Shown here in pieces: positions 1 through 7,647 of a stretch of DNA of 64,000 bases; the stretch's first letter is position 1; every line of letters starts with the position of its first letter. The translations under genes and the position numbers were made by a program. Source of the DNA: Lentimicrobium saccharophilum (GTDB lineage: Bacteria; Bacteroidota; Bacteroidia; Bacteroidales; Lentimicrobiaceae); assembly GCF_001192835.1 (NCBI RefSeq), contig NZ_DF968183.1, positions 434,001 to 498,000 of the forward strand, in the 5' to 3' direction. Below the pieces are notes generated by a model. That model ran no database searches and was not told the DNA's origin. It saw only the letters and a program-made list of their open reading frames with translations.

Positions 1-54
1 AGTTAACCAATCGAAAACCTTTTTAATTTTGCCACAAAACAAACAGAGCATACC

Positions 55-582
55 ATGGAAAAGAAATTCTTTACGACCAGAACAATTCTCGTCTTATCAG
101 CAATTGCTATCGCTGCAATGATGCGTTTGGTTCCTCACTGGCCCAATTTTACGCCTGTTGCGGCCATCGCGCTCTTTGGCGGTGCCTACATTAACCGTAA
201 AGCACTTGCTTTTCTGGTTCCGCTGGCTGCCATGCTGCTCAGCGATTTGTTCCTGGGATTTCATTCCACCCTTTTCGCAGTGTATGCTGCTTTCATAATA
301 ACAGTTTATATCGGCCTTAAGCTTGGTAAAAATGTGAAAGCCGGAAGTGTTGCCCTGGCATCCGTTTCTTCTTCGGTCATCTTCTTCCTGATTACCAATT
401 TTGCCTCATGGATGAGTGGTATGATGCCTTATTCACCAGATTTCTCAGGTTTGATGCAGGCTTATGTGGCAGGTATTCCGTTTTTTAACAACGGCCTGCT
501 TGGCGACTTGTTCTACAATACCGTCCTTTTTGGAGGATTTTATCTGATCAGCAGACGTTATCCGTCGATCGTGAAAGCTTAA
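55..582 (+). CDS. Small polytopic membrane protein, DUF6580-like
   Basis: The 175-residue product is almost wholly hydrophobic, with about five or six predicted membrane segments (near residues 10-27, 37-50, 53-70, 74-90, 100-121 and 148-166) and short polar loops. The opening, a basic MEKK start followed by a segment and a conserved MRLVPHWPNFTPVAAIALF stretch, is what I associate with the Bacteroidota family DUF6580, sometimes described as putative transport or ECF-S-like proteins. No substrate can be read from the sequence. The ATG at 55 is the only sensible start. A strong intrinsic terminator follows 20 bases after the stop, so it is the last or only gene of its transcript; anything upstream lies outside the window. 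Confidence 0.7.
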   Translation: MEKKFFTTRTILVLSAIAIAAMMRLVPHWPNFTPVAAIALFGGAYINRKALAFLVPLAAMLLSDLFLGFHSTLFAVYAAFIITVYIGLKLGKNVKAGSVALASVSSSVIFFLITNFASWMSGMMPYSPDFSGLMQAYVAGIPFFNNGLLGDLFYNTVLFGGFYLISRRYPSIVKA

Positions 583-600
583 TTTAACGTCAATTATAAA

Positions 601-628
601 AAAAACCGGGTTCTCCCCGGTTTTTTTT
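601..628 (+). terminator. Intrinsic terminator after the DUF6580-like gene
   Basis: The arms AACCGGG (604-610) and CCCGGTT (616-622) enclose a 5-nt loop, followed by an unbroken run of T. The run of A before the stem means it could also work on the other strand, for the convergent GroES-like gene. Confidence 0.85.
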
Positions 629-729
629 ATGCAACTATTCGTCCACTACCTCCGTAAAATCCTTTCAGATTATTATAAATATGGGATTAATCAGGGCCTG
701 AGCAGCTGCTCAACTGTGTTTTCAGGTTT

Positions 730-1140
730 TTATTCAGGTTCATCCTCCCTTTCGAGCAGGAGAACAGAGTTTTGAGAAACAATAAAGTACTTCTCATCAT
801 TATAAACAATCTCTATTGCGCCTTTCTGCAAAAAGATGGCCAGATCACCCACCTTTGCCTGCAACGGAATGTAGCGGATATTATCACCCTCGCTCCGCTT
901 CCAGGGCTCATCTTCATTTTCCGGGACAGGGATCGGATAGCCCGGTCCGGCTCTCAGAACATAACCGGTCTGTATCTCTTCTTTTTCGCTGTAACCAGGT
1001 GGCAGAAAAAGCCCGCCTTTGGTCTTTTTGGATAAGGTGAGCGGCTTTATAAGAACGCGGTCACCCACCACTATCAGTTTGTGCAATTTTTCCTCTTCCG
1101 GCAGTTTCATATTCAGAAAATTAAATGCAGGCATCGTCAT
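730..1140 (-). CDS. GroES-like (cpn10 fold) co-chaperone family protein
   Basis: A 136-residue protein whose middle and C-terminus follow the cpn10 pattern: VVGDRVLIKPL near residue 24, then KTKGGLFLPPG, the mobile-loop region, GYVLRAGPG, and a late VGDLAIFLQKGAIEIVY segment. It is longer than true GroES (about 95 residues) because of a 20-residue N-terminal extension and an insert of Pro, Glu and Trp around residues 70-85. No groEL lies beside it, so I read it as the second, divergent GroES-like protein found in many Bacteroidota rather than as the main GroES. The start may be the ATG at 1140 or the one at 1134. A TAGTTTTG box on the minus strand (1158-1165) could be its -7 element. Its promoter region is shared with the divergent mutL transcript. 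Confidence 0.75.
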   Translation of the reverse strand: MTMPAFNFLNMKLPEEEKLHKLIVVGDRVLIKPLTLSKKTKGGLFLPPGYSEKEEIQTGYVLRAGPGYPIPVPENEDEPWKRSEGDNIRYIPLQAKVGDLAIFLQKGAIEIVYNDEKYFIVSQNSVLLLEREDEPE

Positions 1141-1153
1141 CGGGCTGATGATG

Positions 1154-1186
1154 TTTGCAAAACTATTGAAATTATCGGTAATTTTG
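1154..1186 (+). promoter_or_regulatory. Bacteroidota-type promoter for the mutL run
   Basis: TTTG (1154-1157), a 21-nt spacer, then TAATTTTG (1179-1186) match the Bacteroidota consensus TTG-N17..23-TAnnTTTG. Transcription would begin near 1193, about 85 nt before the small membrane protein gene. Confidence 0.6.
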
Positions 1187-1278
1187 TAAATTGGAAACGA
1201 GGAAAGCCGCTTTATATGGGTTGCGTATCATTTTATGCTTCATAGGGTAATACCGGCCTTCACAAAAACCAGTCAGCC

Positions 1279-1539
1279 ATGAAAATAGTCGCATTTAAGA
1301 CCGGCAAGCCCAAATCCTTTAATTATCGGCCCTTGTTTTATGATAAGAAGAAGGAAGAAATGGAGGAGCGTCTGAAAAGATATACAAAGCCCGAAGAAGT
1401 TGAATCGGAAAGGCTGAAATTAAAAATAAGGGAATCGTGGCGCAGGCGGGATAATTCCAACCGTCAAACGTCGCAAAGAACTTTCTATATTTATATTATA
1501 GCAGCCATCCTTTTATTGTACTTTATTTTTTTCCGTTAA
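1279..1539 (+). CDS. Small basic protein with C-terminal membrane anchor
   Basis: An 86-residue hypothetical protein. Residues 1-65 are highly charged with many Lys, Arg and Glu (for example KKKEEMEERLKRY), likely helical. Residues 68-85 form one hydrophobic segment rich in Ile, Leu and Tyr, ending in FFR. This suggests a tail-anchored inner-membrane protein with its charged part in the cytoplasm. The gene lies 19 nt before mutL and behind a good promoter, so it is probably the first gene of the mutL operon. Similar short proteins are found next to mutL in other Bacteroidota, but I know of no assigned role. Confidence 0.7.
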   Translation: MKIVAFKTGKPKSFNYRPLFYDKKKEEMEERLKRYTKPEEVESERLKLKIRESWRRRDNSNRQTSQRTFYIYIIAAILLLYFIFFR

Positions 1540-1558
1540 ACAGTTTCTCATTTCTATT

Positions 1559-3385
1559 ATGTCGGATATTATAAGGCTTCTTCCCGATTCGGTTGCCAAC
1601 CAGATTGCTGCCGGAGAAGTAATCCAGCGGCCTGCGTCAGCGGTGAAAGAGCTTCTTGAAAATGCTGTTGACGCCGGTGCAGGGCATATTGAGCTTATCG
1701 TGAAAGACGCCGGGAAAACCCTGCTTCAGGTCATTGACAACGGGTGCGGAATGTCGGCAACCGATGCGCGCATGAGTTTTGAACGCCATGCCACCTCAAA
1801 AATCAAGGAGGCCGCTGATCTTTTCAGGATACATACCCTGGGCTTTCGCGGAGAAGCCCTTGCATCCATCGCAGCCATAGCACAGGTAGAAGTTAAAACC
1901 CGCCGGATGGAGGACGAACTCGGCACCCATCTGGTGATTGAAGGCTCCGTGGTAAAGAGCCAGCAACCATGCGCCTGCACTGCAGGTACTTCCTTTCTGA
2001 TCAAAAACCTTTTTTTCAATGTTCCTGCACGCAGGAATTTTCTTAAATCGGATGCTGCCGAAATGCGGCATATCCTGGAAGAATTTCAGCGGGTGGCACT
2101 GGTCAACCCTCAGATTGCGTTTAGCTGCCATAGCAATGGGAAAGTCCTTTTTCAATTGCCTGCCGCGAACCTGAAGCAACGTATCATAAACCTGATGGGA
2201 TCCGGCTTTCAGGAGAAACTGATACCGGTGAATCAGGACAGCAATGTGGTGAAAATCTCCGGTTATGCGGGCAAGCCGGAGAGTGCAAAAAAAACAAAAG
2301 GCGAGCAATATTTCTTTGCAAATAACCGCTTTATCAGGCACCCCTATCTCAACCATGCCGTGGAGGATGCCTTCAGCGACCTGCTGCCGGAAGGCTATTT
2401 CCCTTCATACTTCATTTATCTGGATGTGGATCCTTCCAAGATTGACATCAATATTCATCCGACAAAGACCGAAGTCAATTTCCTTGACCATCAGGTAATC
2501 TACTCCATGCTACGGTCGGCAGTAAGACAGGCGATCGGCAAATTCAGTTTTTCTTCTACCCTTGATTTTGAAGCTGAAAAGAGTTTCGACACCTATTTTC
2601 CTAAAGACCGGCCTGTGGTAGCACCCGGCATCCACATCAATCCGGAGTACAATCCGTTTGTAAAGAAACAACAGGCAGAATTAAAACTGACCGCTCCCCT
2701 TCAGCAGCAGGATAACACTGACTGGGAAAAGCTTTATGATTTTGCCCGTAATGACCATCCTTCCGATCAGTCCGGGGCAAAATCCCTTACCATTGATGCC
2801 GACTTTGACAGTGAGCCTTTAAGCAGGGGGTTCATGCAATTCCAGAATAAATATATAGTTTCCAGGGTTAAGTCAGGTCTGATGATTATCGACCAGCAGG
2901 CAGCCCATGAACGGGTGCTTTACGAGCGTATGCTTGAAAAGATTGAACAACAGAAAGCCAGTTCTCAGCAACAACTCTTTCCCCAGACTGTTAATTTGTC
3001 AGCGCCTGATGCGGAATTGATCAGAGAGCTGTTGGAGGAATTTTCCCTGTTCGGTTTCCAGATAGAGCATTTCGGGCAGAACTCCTATATCATCAGGGGA
3101 ATTCCGGCGGATCTGGTGGATGAAAACATCCAGACACTTATTGAAAATGTGCTTGAAAACTTTAAAAATAACCAACTCGGCCTGAAAGTTGATAAAAAAA
3201 TAAACCTGACAAGGGCCATGGCACGTAATATGGCTGTAAAACCCGGCAAAGTGCTGATGCCTGAAGAAATGCAATCGCTGGTTGATGACCTTTTTTCCTG
3301 CCAGGTACCCAATGTCAGTCCTTCGGGAAAAACCATTATTGTAACCATTCAAGCGGACGAAATTGAAAAACGATTCGGCAATTAA
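1559..3385 (+). CDS. mutL: DNA mismatch repair protein MutL
   Basis: The 608-residue protein binds MutS at mismatches and couples recognition to strand incision. The N-terminal GHKL ATPase is complete: ELLENAVDAG (31-40), DNGCGM (60-65), HATSKI (77-82) and GFRGEALASI (95-104). The C-terminal dimerisation and endonuclease domain begins near residue 420. The metal-site motif usually written DQHA-x2-E-x4-E appears here as DQQA-x2-E-x4-E (445-456), with Gln for His. The late CPHGRP motif is replaced by CQVPNVSPSGK, a form I associate with Bacteroidota. No mutH is in the window. It is followed after 12 nt by a rhomboid protease gene, an order common in this phylum. The identification is secure; whether the nickase is active is not. 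Confidence 0.97.
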   Translation: MSDIIRLLPDSVANQIAAGEVIQRPASAVKELLENAVDAGAGHIELIVKDAGKTLLQVIDNGCGMSATDARMSFERHATSKIKEAADLFRIHTLGFRGEALASIAAIAQVEVKTRRMEDELGTHLVIEGSVVKSQQPCACTAGTSFLIKNLFFNVPARRNFLKSDAAEMRHILEEFQRVALVNPQIAFSCHSNGKVLFQLPAANLKQRIINLMGSGFQEKLIPVNQDSNVVKISGYAGKPESAKKTKGEQYFFANNRFIRHPYLNHAVEDAFSDLLPEGYFPSYFIYLDVDPSKIDINIHPTKTEVNFLDHQVIYSMLRSAVRQAIGKFSFSSTLDFEAEKSFDTYFPKDRPVVAPGIHINPEYNPFVKKQQAELKLTAPLQQQDNTDWEKLYDFARNDHPSDQSGAKSLTIDADFDSEPLSRGFMQFQNKYIVSRVKSGLMIIDQQAAHERVLYERMLEKIEQQKASSQQQLFPQTVNLSAPDAELIRELLEEFSLFGFQIEHFGQNSYIIRGIPADLVDENIQTLIENVLENFKNNQLGLKVDKKINLTRAMARNMAVKPGKVLMPEEMQSLVDDLFSCQVPNVSPSGKTIIVTIQADEIEKRFGN

Positions 3386-3397
3386 CCCAGCAATACT

Positions 3398-4234
3398 ATG
3401 AATTACCAGCAATACTCGCCCAGGGGATTCGGAATGCTGCCTCCGGTAGTTAAAAACCTGCTCATTATCAACGGATTGTTCTTTCTGGCTCAACTTACAT
3501 TGAAGCAGGTGTATCAGATCGACCTGGTTGACTATCTCGGTATGCATTACTTCGGTTCTTCCTTGTTCAATCCGGCGCAATTGGTCACATACATGTTCCT
3601 GCATGGCGGATTTACACATATTTTCTTCAATATGTTTGCCTTATGGATGTTCGGATATACGCTGGAACATGTCTGGGGACCAAAACGCTTTCTTACCTAT
3701 TATTTTGTCACCGGTATTGGTGCTGCATTGGTCCATATGGTTGTATTGTGGATTAATATTTCAGGCATTCAGTCAGATGTTACCGCGGTCATGATGTCGC
3801 CCTCCCCTGATGCCTTTGCCGCATTTATCGGCGAGCATTTCGCGCCGTATCAGGGTCAGCTGACTTCGTTTATCAACTCATGGTCAATGAATCCAGGCGA
3901 TCCTGCATATATCAATCAGGCATCCAATTACATGAATGAGCTGGTAATTCTGAAAATGGATGTACCCACCGTAGGTGCCTCAGGCGCTGTTTTCGGCATT
4001 CTGCTTGCCTTTGGCATGATGTTCCCTAACGCTTTGATCTACCTGTACTTCTTCTTCCCGATCAGGGCCAAATGGTTCGTCATTGCCTATGGTGCAATGG
4101 AACTCTATTTCGGTTTTGCCAACAACCCGGGAGATAATGTCGCACACTTCGCGCACCTGGGAGGTATGATTTTCGGATTTTTTCTGATCAGATACTGGAA
4201 CCGGAAGTTAAACCGTTTTACAAACTGGGAATGA
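3398..4234 (+). CDS. Rhomboid family intramembrane serine protease (first copy)
   Basis: A 278-residue polytopic membrane protein of the rhomboid family, which cuts transmembrane substrates within the bilayer. The catalytic serine is in GASGAVFG (Ser195) and the partner histidine in AHLGG (His253), a typical Ser-His dyad. The FLHGGFTHIFFNMFALW motif of the L1/TM2 region (His and Asn residues of the oxyanion side) is near residues 68-84. An unusual polar stretch of about 60 residues (roughly 125-185) sits between early and late helices. It starts 12 nt after mutL and is followed 127 nt later by a second rhomboid. The substrate is unknown. Confidence 0.92.
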   Translation: MNYQQYSPRGFGMLPPVVKNLLIINGLFFLAQLTLKQVYQIDLVDYLGMHYFGSSLFNPAQLVTYMFLHGGFTHIFFNMFALWMFGYTLEHVWGPKRFLTYYFVTGIGAALVHMVVLWINISGIQSDVTAVMMSPSPDAFAAFIGEHFAPYQGQLTSFINSWSMNPGDPAYINQASNYMNELVILKMDVPTVGASGAVFGILLAFGMMFPNALIYLYFFFPIRAKWFVIAYGAMELYFGFANNPGDNVAHFAHLGGMIFGFFLIRYWNRKLNRFTNWE

Positions 4235-4361
4235 TATTTTTTTAATATGAAATTCTCCTGAGTTACCCCGAATGGGATAATGTTATTAATTATTATTTTG
4301 TGAGGGTACTCCAAACCATCAAATGAATCACCGGATCAATCATCCGTAAAATTGTTTGCAG

Positions 4362-5291
4362 ATGTTTCAACAGGTTTCCATCATTGAACGGATCAGGATT
4401 TTCTTCAGCCGGCGCGAAGCATTGCCCATGCTTATCCTTGTCAATATTTTCGTCTGGCTGGCAACTCTGTTACTCAGGAGTTTTGCCTTTTTGTTTACCT
4501 CTCCTGAATCAGCTGCAAACGGAACCTATAGTTCAGGCGTTTCAGAATGGCTGATGATGGCATTCGCCATACCGGCAAATACCGGCGACCTGCTGACCCG
4601 CCCCTGGACGATTCTTACCTATATGTTCCTGCATCTGGACTTCCTTCATATTTTATTCAACCTCTTGTGGTTGTATTGGTTTGGGTTGATCTTTGTGAAA
4701 TATCTGTCTCAAAGACAGCTTCTCGGGACTTATCTTTTTGGAGGTATAGCCGGGGCACTGCTTTATGTACTGGCATTCAATATTTTTCCGGTGTTTTCAC
4801 TTGCCCGGGAATCCGCGCTGGCACTGGGCGCTTCGGCCTCAGTACTGGCCATTGTGGTGTCCATCGCTTTTTATGTTCCGGAGTATACCATCCACCTGTT
4901 ATTCCTTGGCCCGGTCAAAATCAAATATATAGCCATCTTTTCCATTCTGATGGATCTGCTTATGCTGAATTCGGGAAATGCCGGAGGACATATTGCCCAT
5001 CTTGGCGGGGCTTTGTGGGGTTTTGCCTGGGTTAAGATGCTCCCCGCGTTTGATCCGACCAGAATTTTCATGCATTCAGGATTCAGTCTTTCAAACCCTT
5101 TCAAAAGGAGAAGAAAGCCGAAATTAAAAGTGTTTAGAGGTAACAAACCGCTTACCGACGAGGAATACAACAAGCTGAAAGTCATGAATCAAAGGAAGAT
5201 TGACTCCATCCTTGACAAAATATCCAGGTCAGGGTATGACAGCCTGACCAAAGAAGAAAAGGAATTGCTTTTTTCCAACAGCAAAAAATAA
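4362..5291 (+). CDS. Rhomboid family intramembrane serine protease with cytosolic tail (second copy)
   Basis: I chose the ATG at 4362 (309 residues) over a TTG six bases earlier. The protein has six or so membrane segments, the FLHLDFLHILFNLLWLYW motif, the catalytic serine in GASASV (Ser158; the usual GxSG has Ala after Ser) and His213 in HIAHLGG. After the last helix a charged tail of about 80 residues follows, containing LTDEEYN and DSILDKISRSGYDSLTKEEK; this resembles the small C-terminal domain (DUF6576 type) common on Bacteroidota rhomboids. It is a diverged paralogue of the preceding gene. The 10-nt gap to the next gene suggests co-transcription with the EEP-family genes. Confidence 0.9.
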   Translation: MFQQVSIIERIRIFFSRREALPMLILVNIFVWLATLLLRSFAFLFTSPESAANGTYSSGVSEWLMMAFAIPANTGDLLTRPWTILTYMFLHLDFLHILFNLLWLYWFGLIFVKYLSQRQLLGTYLFGGIAGALLYVLAFNIFPVFSLARESALALGASASVLAIVVSIAFYVPEYTIHLLFLGPVKIKYIAIFSILMDLLMLNSGNAGGHIAHLGGALWGFAWVKMLPAFDPTRIFMHSGFSLSNPFKRRRKPKLKVFRGNKPLTDEEYNKLKVMNQRKIDSILDKISRSGYDSLTKEEKELLFSNSKK

Positions 5292-5301
5292 TTTTCAGCC
5301 C

Positions 5302-6450
5302 ATGACAGCTGTAAAAAAAGGACGACGAAAGTTTCCACTCTTTAAGGGCCTGTTTTTTACAGCTAACCTCATCGTAGTGGTCCTTTTTGCCATGGGATAT
5401 GCCGCTGCGTATATCCCGCCTGATCGCAACTGGATTTTCGCTTTTGCAGGACTGGCTTTCCCTTATCTGGCTCTGGCAAACATTGCTTTTGCAATTTTCT
5501 GGCTGATTACCGGAAAAAAATATATTGCATTGCTTTCTGTTTCTGTATTGATAATCAGCTGGTCGCGGCTTGGCGGATATTACAGATTTCATACCGGATC
5601 TGGCCGGCCAGCCGATAGCACCGGCATAAACGTGATGAGCTACAATGTCAGACTCTTTGATCTTTATAACTGGAAAAAAAATAAAATTAGTGAAAACGCC
5701 GCCAGGCAATTTCAGCTTCTCGCTGAACAAAAGCCCGATCTGCTATGTATTCAGGAGTATCATGCCGGACGTTCAGGTAAAGTGGATATATGTGATTCCA
5801 TTATTAAATATACCGGGCTGAAGCACAAATACATCGCTCATGTCAGCATGGACGGAAAGGACAAACCATACGGCATTGCAGTCTTCAGCCGCTGGCCGCT
5901 GACAGGCACAGGAATTGTCCGTTTTGAAGATAATCCCGTTAATTTCTGCCAGTTTTCCGATATTCTGATAGGACAGGACACCATCAGACTTTTCAATGTG
6001 CATCTTGAATCCATCAAATTCAGCCGGGAGGATTATCTGTTTGTAACGGACCTGAGGAAAAATCAGGAAGACCAGGAGGTATTCGCGGAAAATTCACTGA
6101 AGATATTGCAGAAACTGAAACGTGCCTTTATCTCCAGAGCCAGGCAATCCCGCAAATTATCGGAAGAAATCAACAGTTCCCCTTATCCTGTAATCGTATG
6201 CGGCGATTTTAACGATACTCCGTCATCCTATGCCTATCATACCATTTCAGGAAAACTTAATGACGCTTTCCGTACCGGAGGTCAGGGATTCAGCCAGACA
6301 TATGCGGGCGCCCTGCCTTCTTTCAGGATCGATTATATTCTGCATGACGAAAACAGGTTTTCTGCCAACAGCTTTTCCAGGATAAGAGAACCGCTTTCGG
6401 ACCATTACCCTGTCGTTGCAAACCTCTCGTTGGTTTTGAAAGATGAGTGA
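5302..6450 (+). CDS. Membrane-tethered endonuclease/exonuclease/phosphatase (EEP) family protein (first copy)
   Basis: 382 residues. Two or three hydrophobic segments occupy residues 15-95, then an EEP (DNase I / exonuclease III / sphingomyelinase fold) domain runs from about 108 to the end. Catalytic signatures are visible: MSYNVRLFD (Asn), IQEYH (metal-binding Glu), GDFNDT (301-306) and SDHYPV (366-371). The domain probably faces the periplasm, although topology cannot be proved from sequence. The substrate (nucleic acid, phospholipid or phosphoinositide-like) cannot be told from motifs. It overlaps the next gene, its paralogue, by one base (TGATG), so translation is likely coupled. Confidence 0.88.
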   Translation: MTAVKKGRRKFPLFKGLFFTANLIVVVLFAMGYAAAYIPPDRNWIFAFAGLAFPYLALANIAFAIFWLITGKKYIALLSVSVLIISWSRLGGYYRFHTGSGRPADSTGINVMSYNVRLFDLYNWKKNKISENAARQFQLLAEQKPDLLCIQEYHAGRSGKVDICDSIIKYTGLKHKYIAHVSMDGKDKPYGIAVFSRWPLTGTGIVRFEDNPVNFCQFSDILIGQDTIRLFNVHLESIKFSREDYLFVTDLRKNQEDQEVFAENSLKILQKLKRAFISRARQSRKLSEEINSSPYPVIVCGDFNDTPSSYAYHTISGKLNDAFRTGGQGFSQTYAGALPSFRIDYILHDENRFSANSFSRIREPLSDHYPVVANLSLVLKDE

Positions 6451-7559
6451 TGAAGTTCATTAACACGATTTTCCGGCTGCTTTTCAGGTTATCGGGTTTT
6501 CTCTTGCTTGCCGCTTTGATCGCCGCGATGGTCTCTCCACATATTGATCCTTATCAATGCTGGATTTTCGCATTTTTTGGCCTTGCTTATCCCCTGCTTT
6601 GGCTGGCCAACCTTTTAAATGTCCTGGTCAATATCAGAAACAAAGTAATGTCAAAGGTCATCCTGATCACCTTGCTGGCCGGTTTACCGCTTATGCTCAG
6701 ACATTTTGGCATAGCTGGTCCGGACAGACATGAAATGAACGTCAGGGATGCCTATACACTTATCTCCTATAACGTACATGGCTTTTCTGATATCAGCGGA
6801 GAACACTCAGTTTTTGATGTTCAGTTCCGTATTCAAGATCTTTACACTCAGGAAAACGCCGATCTTATTTGTATGCAGGAGTATCCGGTCCGGCGAAATC
6901 CGTCGGGCGGCTTTAACAGAAATATGAATATCCCGCCCCTGCTGCGCCATAATCATCTTTCATGGTATGAGCCTGACGGCATATACCTGGAGAGCGTTTT
7001 GATGACATCCACCAGACTAAAGGTACAGAACCAGGGCGCTGTATTTTCTCCTGATATTGAGGATTTTGCCATTTATACTGATATTTCGTTCCCCAAAGGA
7101 ACAGTCAGGGTCTATAATGTCCACCTGCAGAGTCTGATGCTTAAAGAAGAGCGGACGCTGCTGAATAATTCCACCACCGGATACATTAAAAAATCGACAC
7201 TCCGTCAGGGCTGGATAACGGCAGCAAAACTGCGTAGGGCATTTATTCTGAGGGCTTATCAGGTAAAATGCCTGGCGCAGCATATTCAGCAAAGCCCGTG
7301 GCCTGTGATTGTTGCCGGAGACTTTAACGACACGCCGGCTTCGTTTGCCTACAGAATTATATCCAAAGGATTGTGCGACAGCTTTAAATCAGGAGGTCAG
7401 GGATTTATAAGTACCTTTTCCGAAAGCCACTACCCTATCCGCATTGATCATGTATTTGCTTCTCCGCAAATAAAAATTTTATCCTACGAGAGAAAACTGA
7501 CGGGATATTCCGATCATTACCCCATTGAAGTAAGATTCTCTTTCAATAATAGTAATTAA
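6450..7559 (+). CDS. Membrane-tethered EEP family protein (second copy)
   Basis: I take the ATG at 6450, which shares one base with the previous stop, rather than the GTG at 6447. The 369-residue product repeats the plan of the gene before it: hydrophobic N-terminus with the same PHIDPYQCWIFAFFGLAYP-like segment, then an EEP domain with ISYNVHGF, MQEYPV, GDFNDT (about 290-295) and SDHYPI near the C-terminus. The shared membrane part and catalytic motifs show that the two genes arose by tandem duplication. The product lacks a clear signal peptide apart from the membrane segments. The gene ends the mutL-rhomboid-EEP run; uvrB follows with its own -7 box. Confidence 0.88.
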   Translation: MKFINTIFRLLFRLSGFLLLAALIAAMVSPHIDPYQCWIFAFFGLAYPLLWLANLLNVLVNIRNKVMSKVILITLLAGLPLMLRHFGIAGPDRHEMNVRDAYTLISYNVHGFSDISGEHSVFDVQFRIQDLYTQENADLICMQEYPVRRNPSGGFNRNMNIPPLLRHNHLSWYEPDGIYLESVLMTSTRLKVQNQGAVFSPDIEDFAIYTDISFPKGTVRVYNVHLQSLMLKEERTLLNNSTTGYIKKSTLRQGWITAAKLRRAFILRAYQVKCLAQHIQQSPWPVIVAGDFNDTPASFAYRIISKGLCDSFKSGGQGFISTFSESHYPIRIDHVFASPQIKILSYERKLTGYSDHYPIEVRFSFNNSN

Positions 7560-7618
7560 ACCAGAAGTTACAATGAACAGGCGCTCAGGAAAACTTCGCC
7601 ACATTGCCCGTGATGTCT

Positions 7619-7626
7619 TACCTTTG
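7619..7626 (+). promoter_or_regulatory. -7 box upstream of uvrB
   Basis: TACCTTTG matches TAnnTTTG 21 nt before the uvrB ATG. No TTG lies at the expected distance upstream, so only half of the promoter is supported. Confidence 0.45.
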
Positions 7627-7647
7627 TAAACCATTCACTGCTGAATC

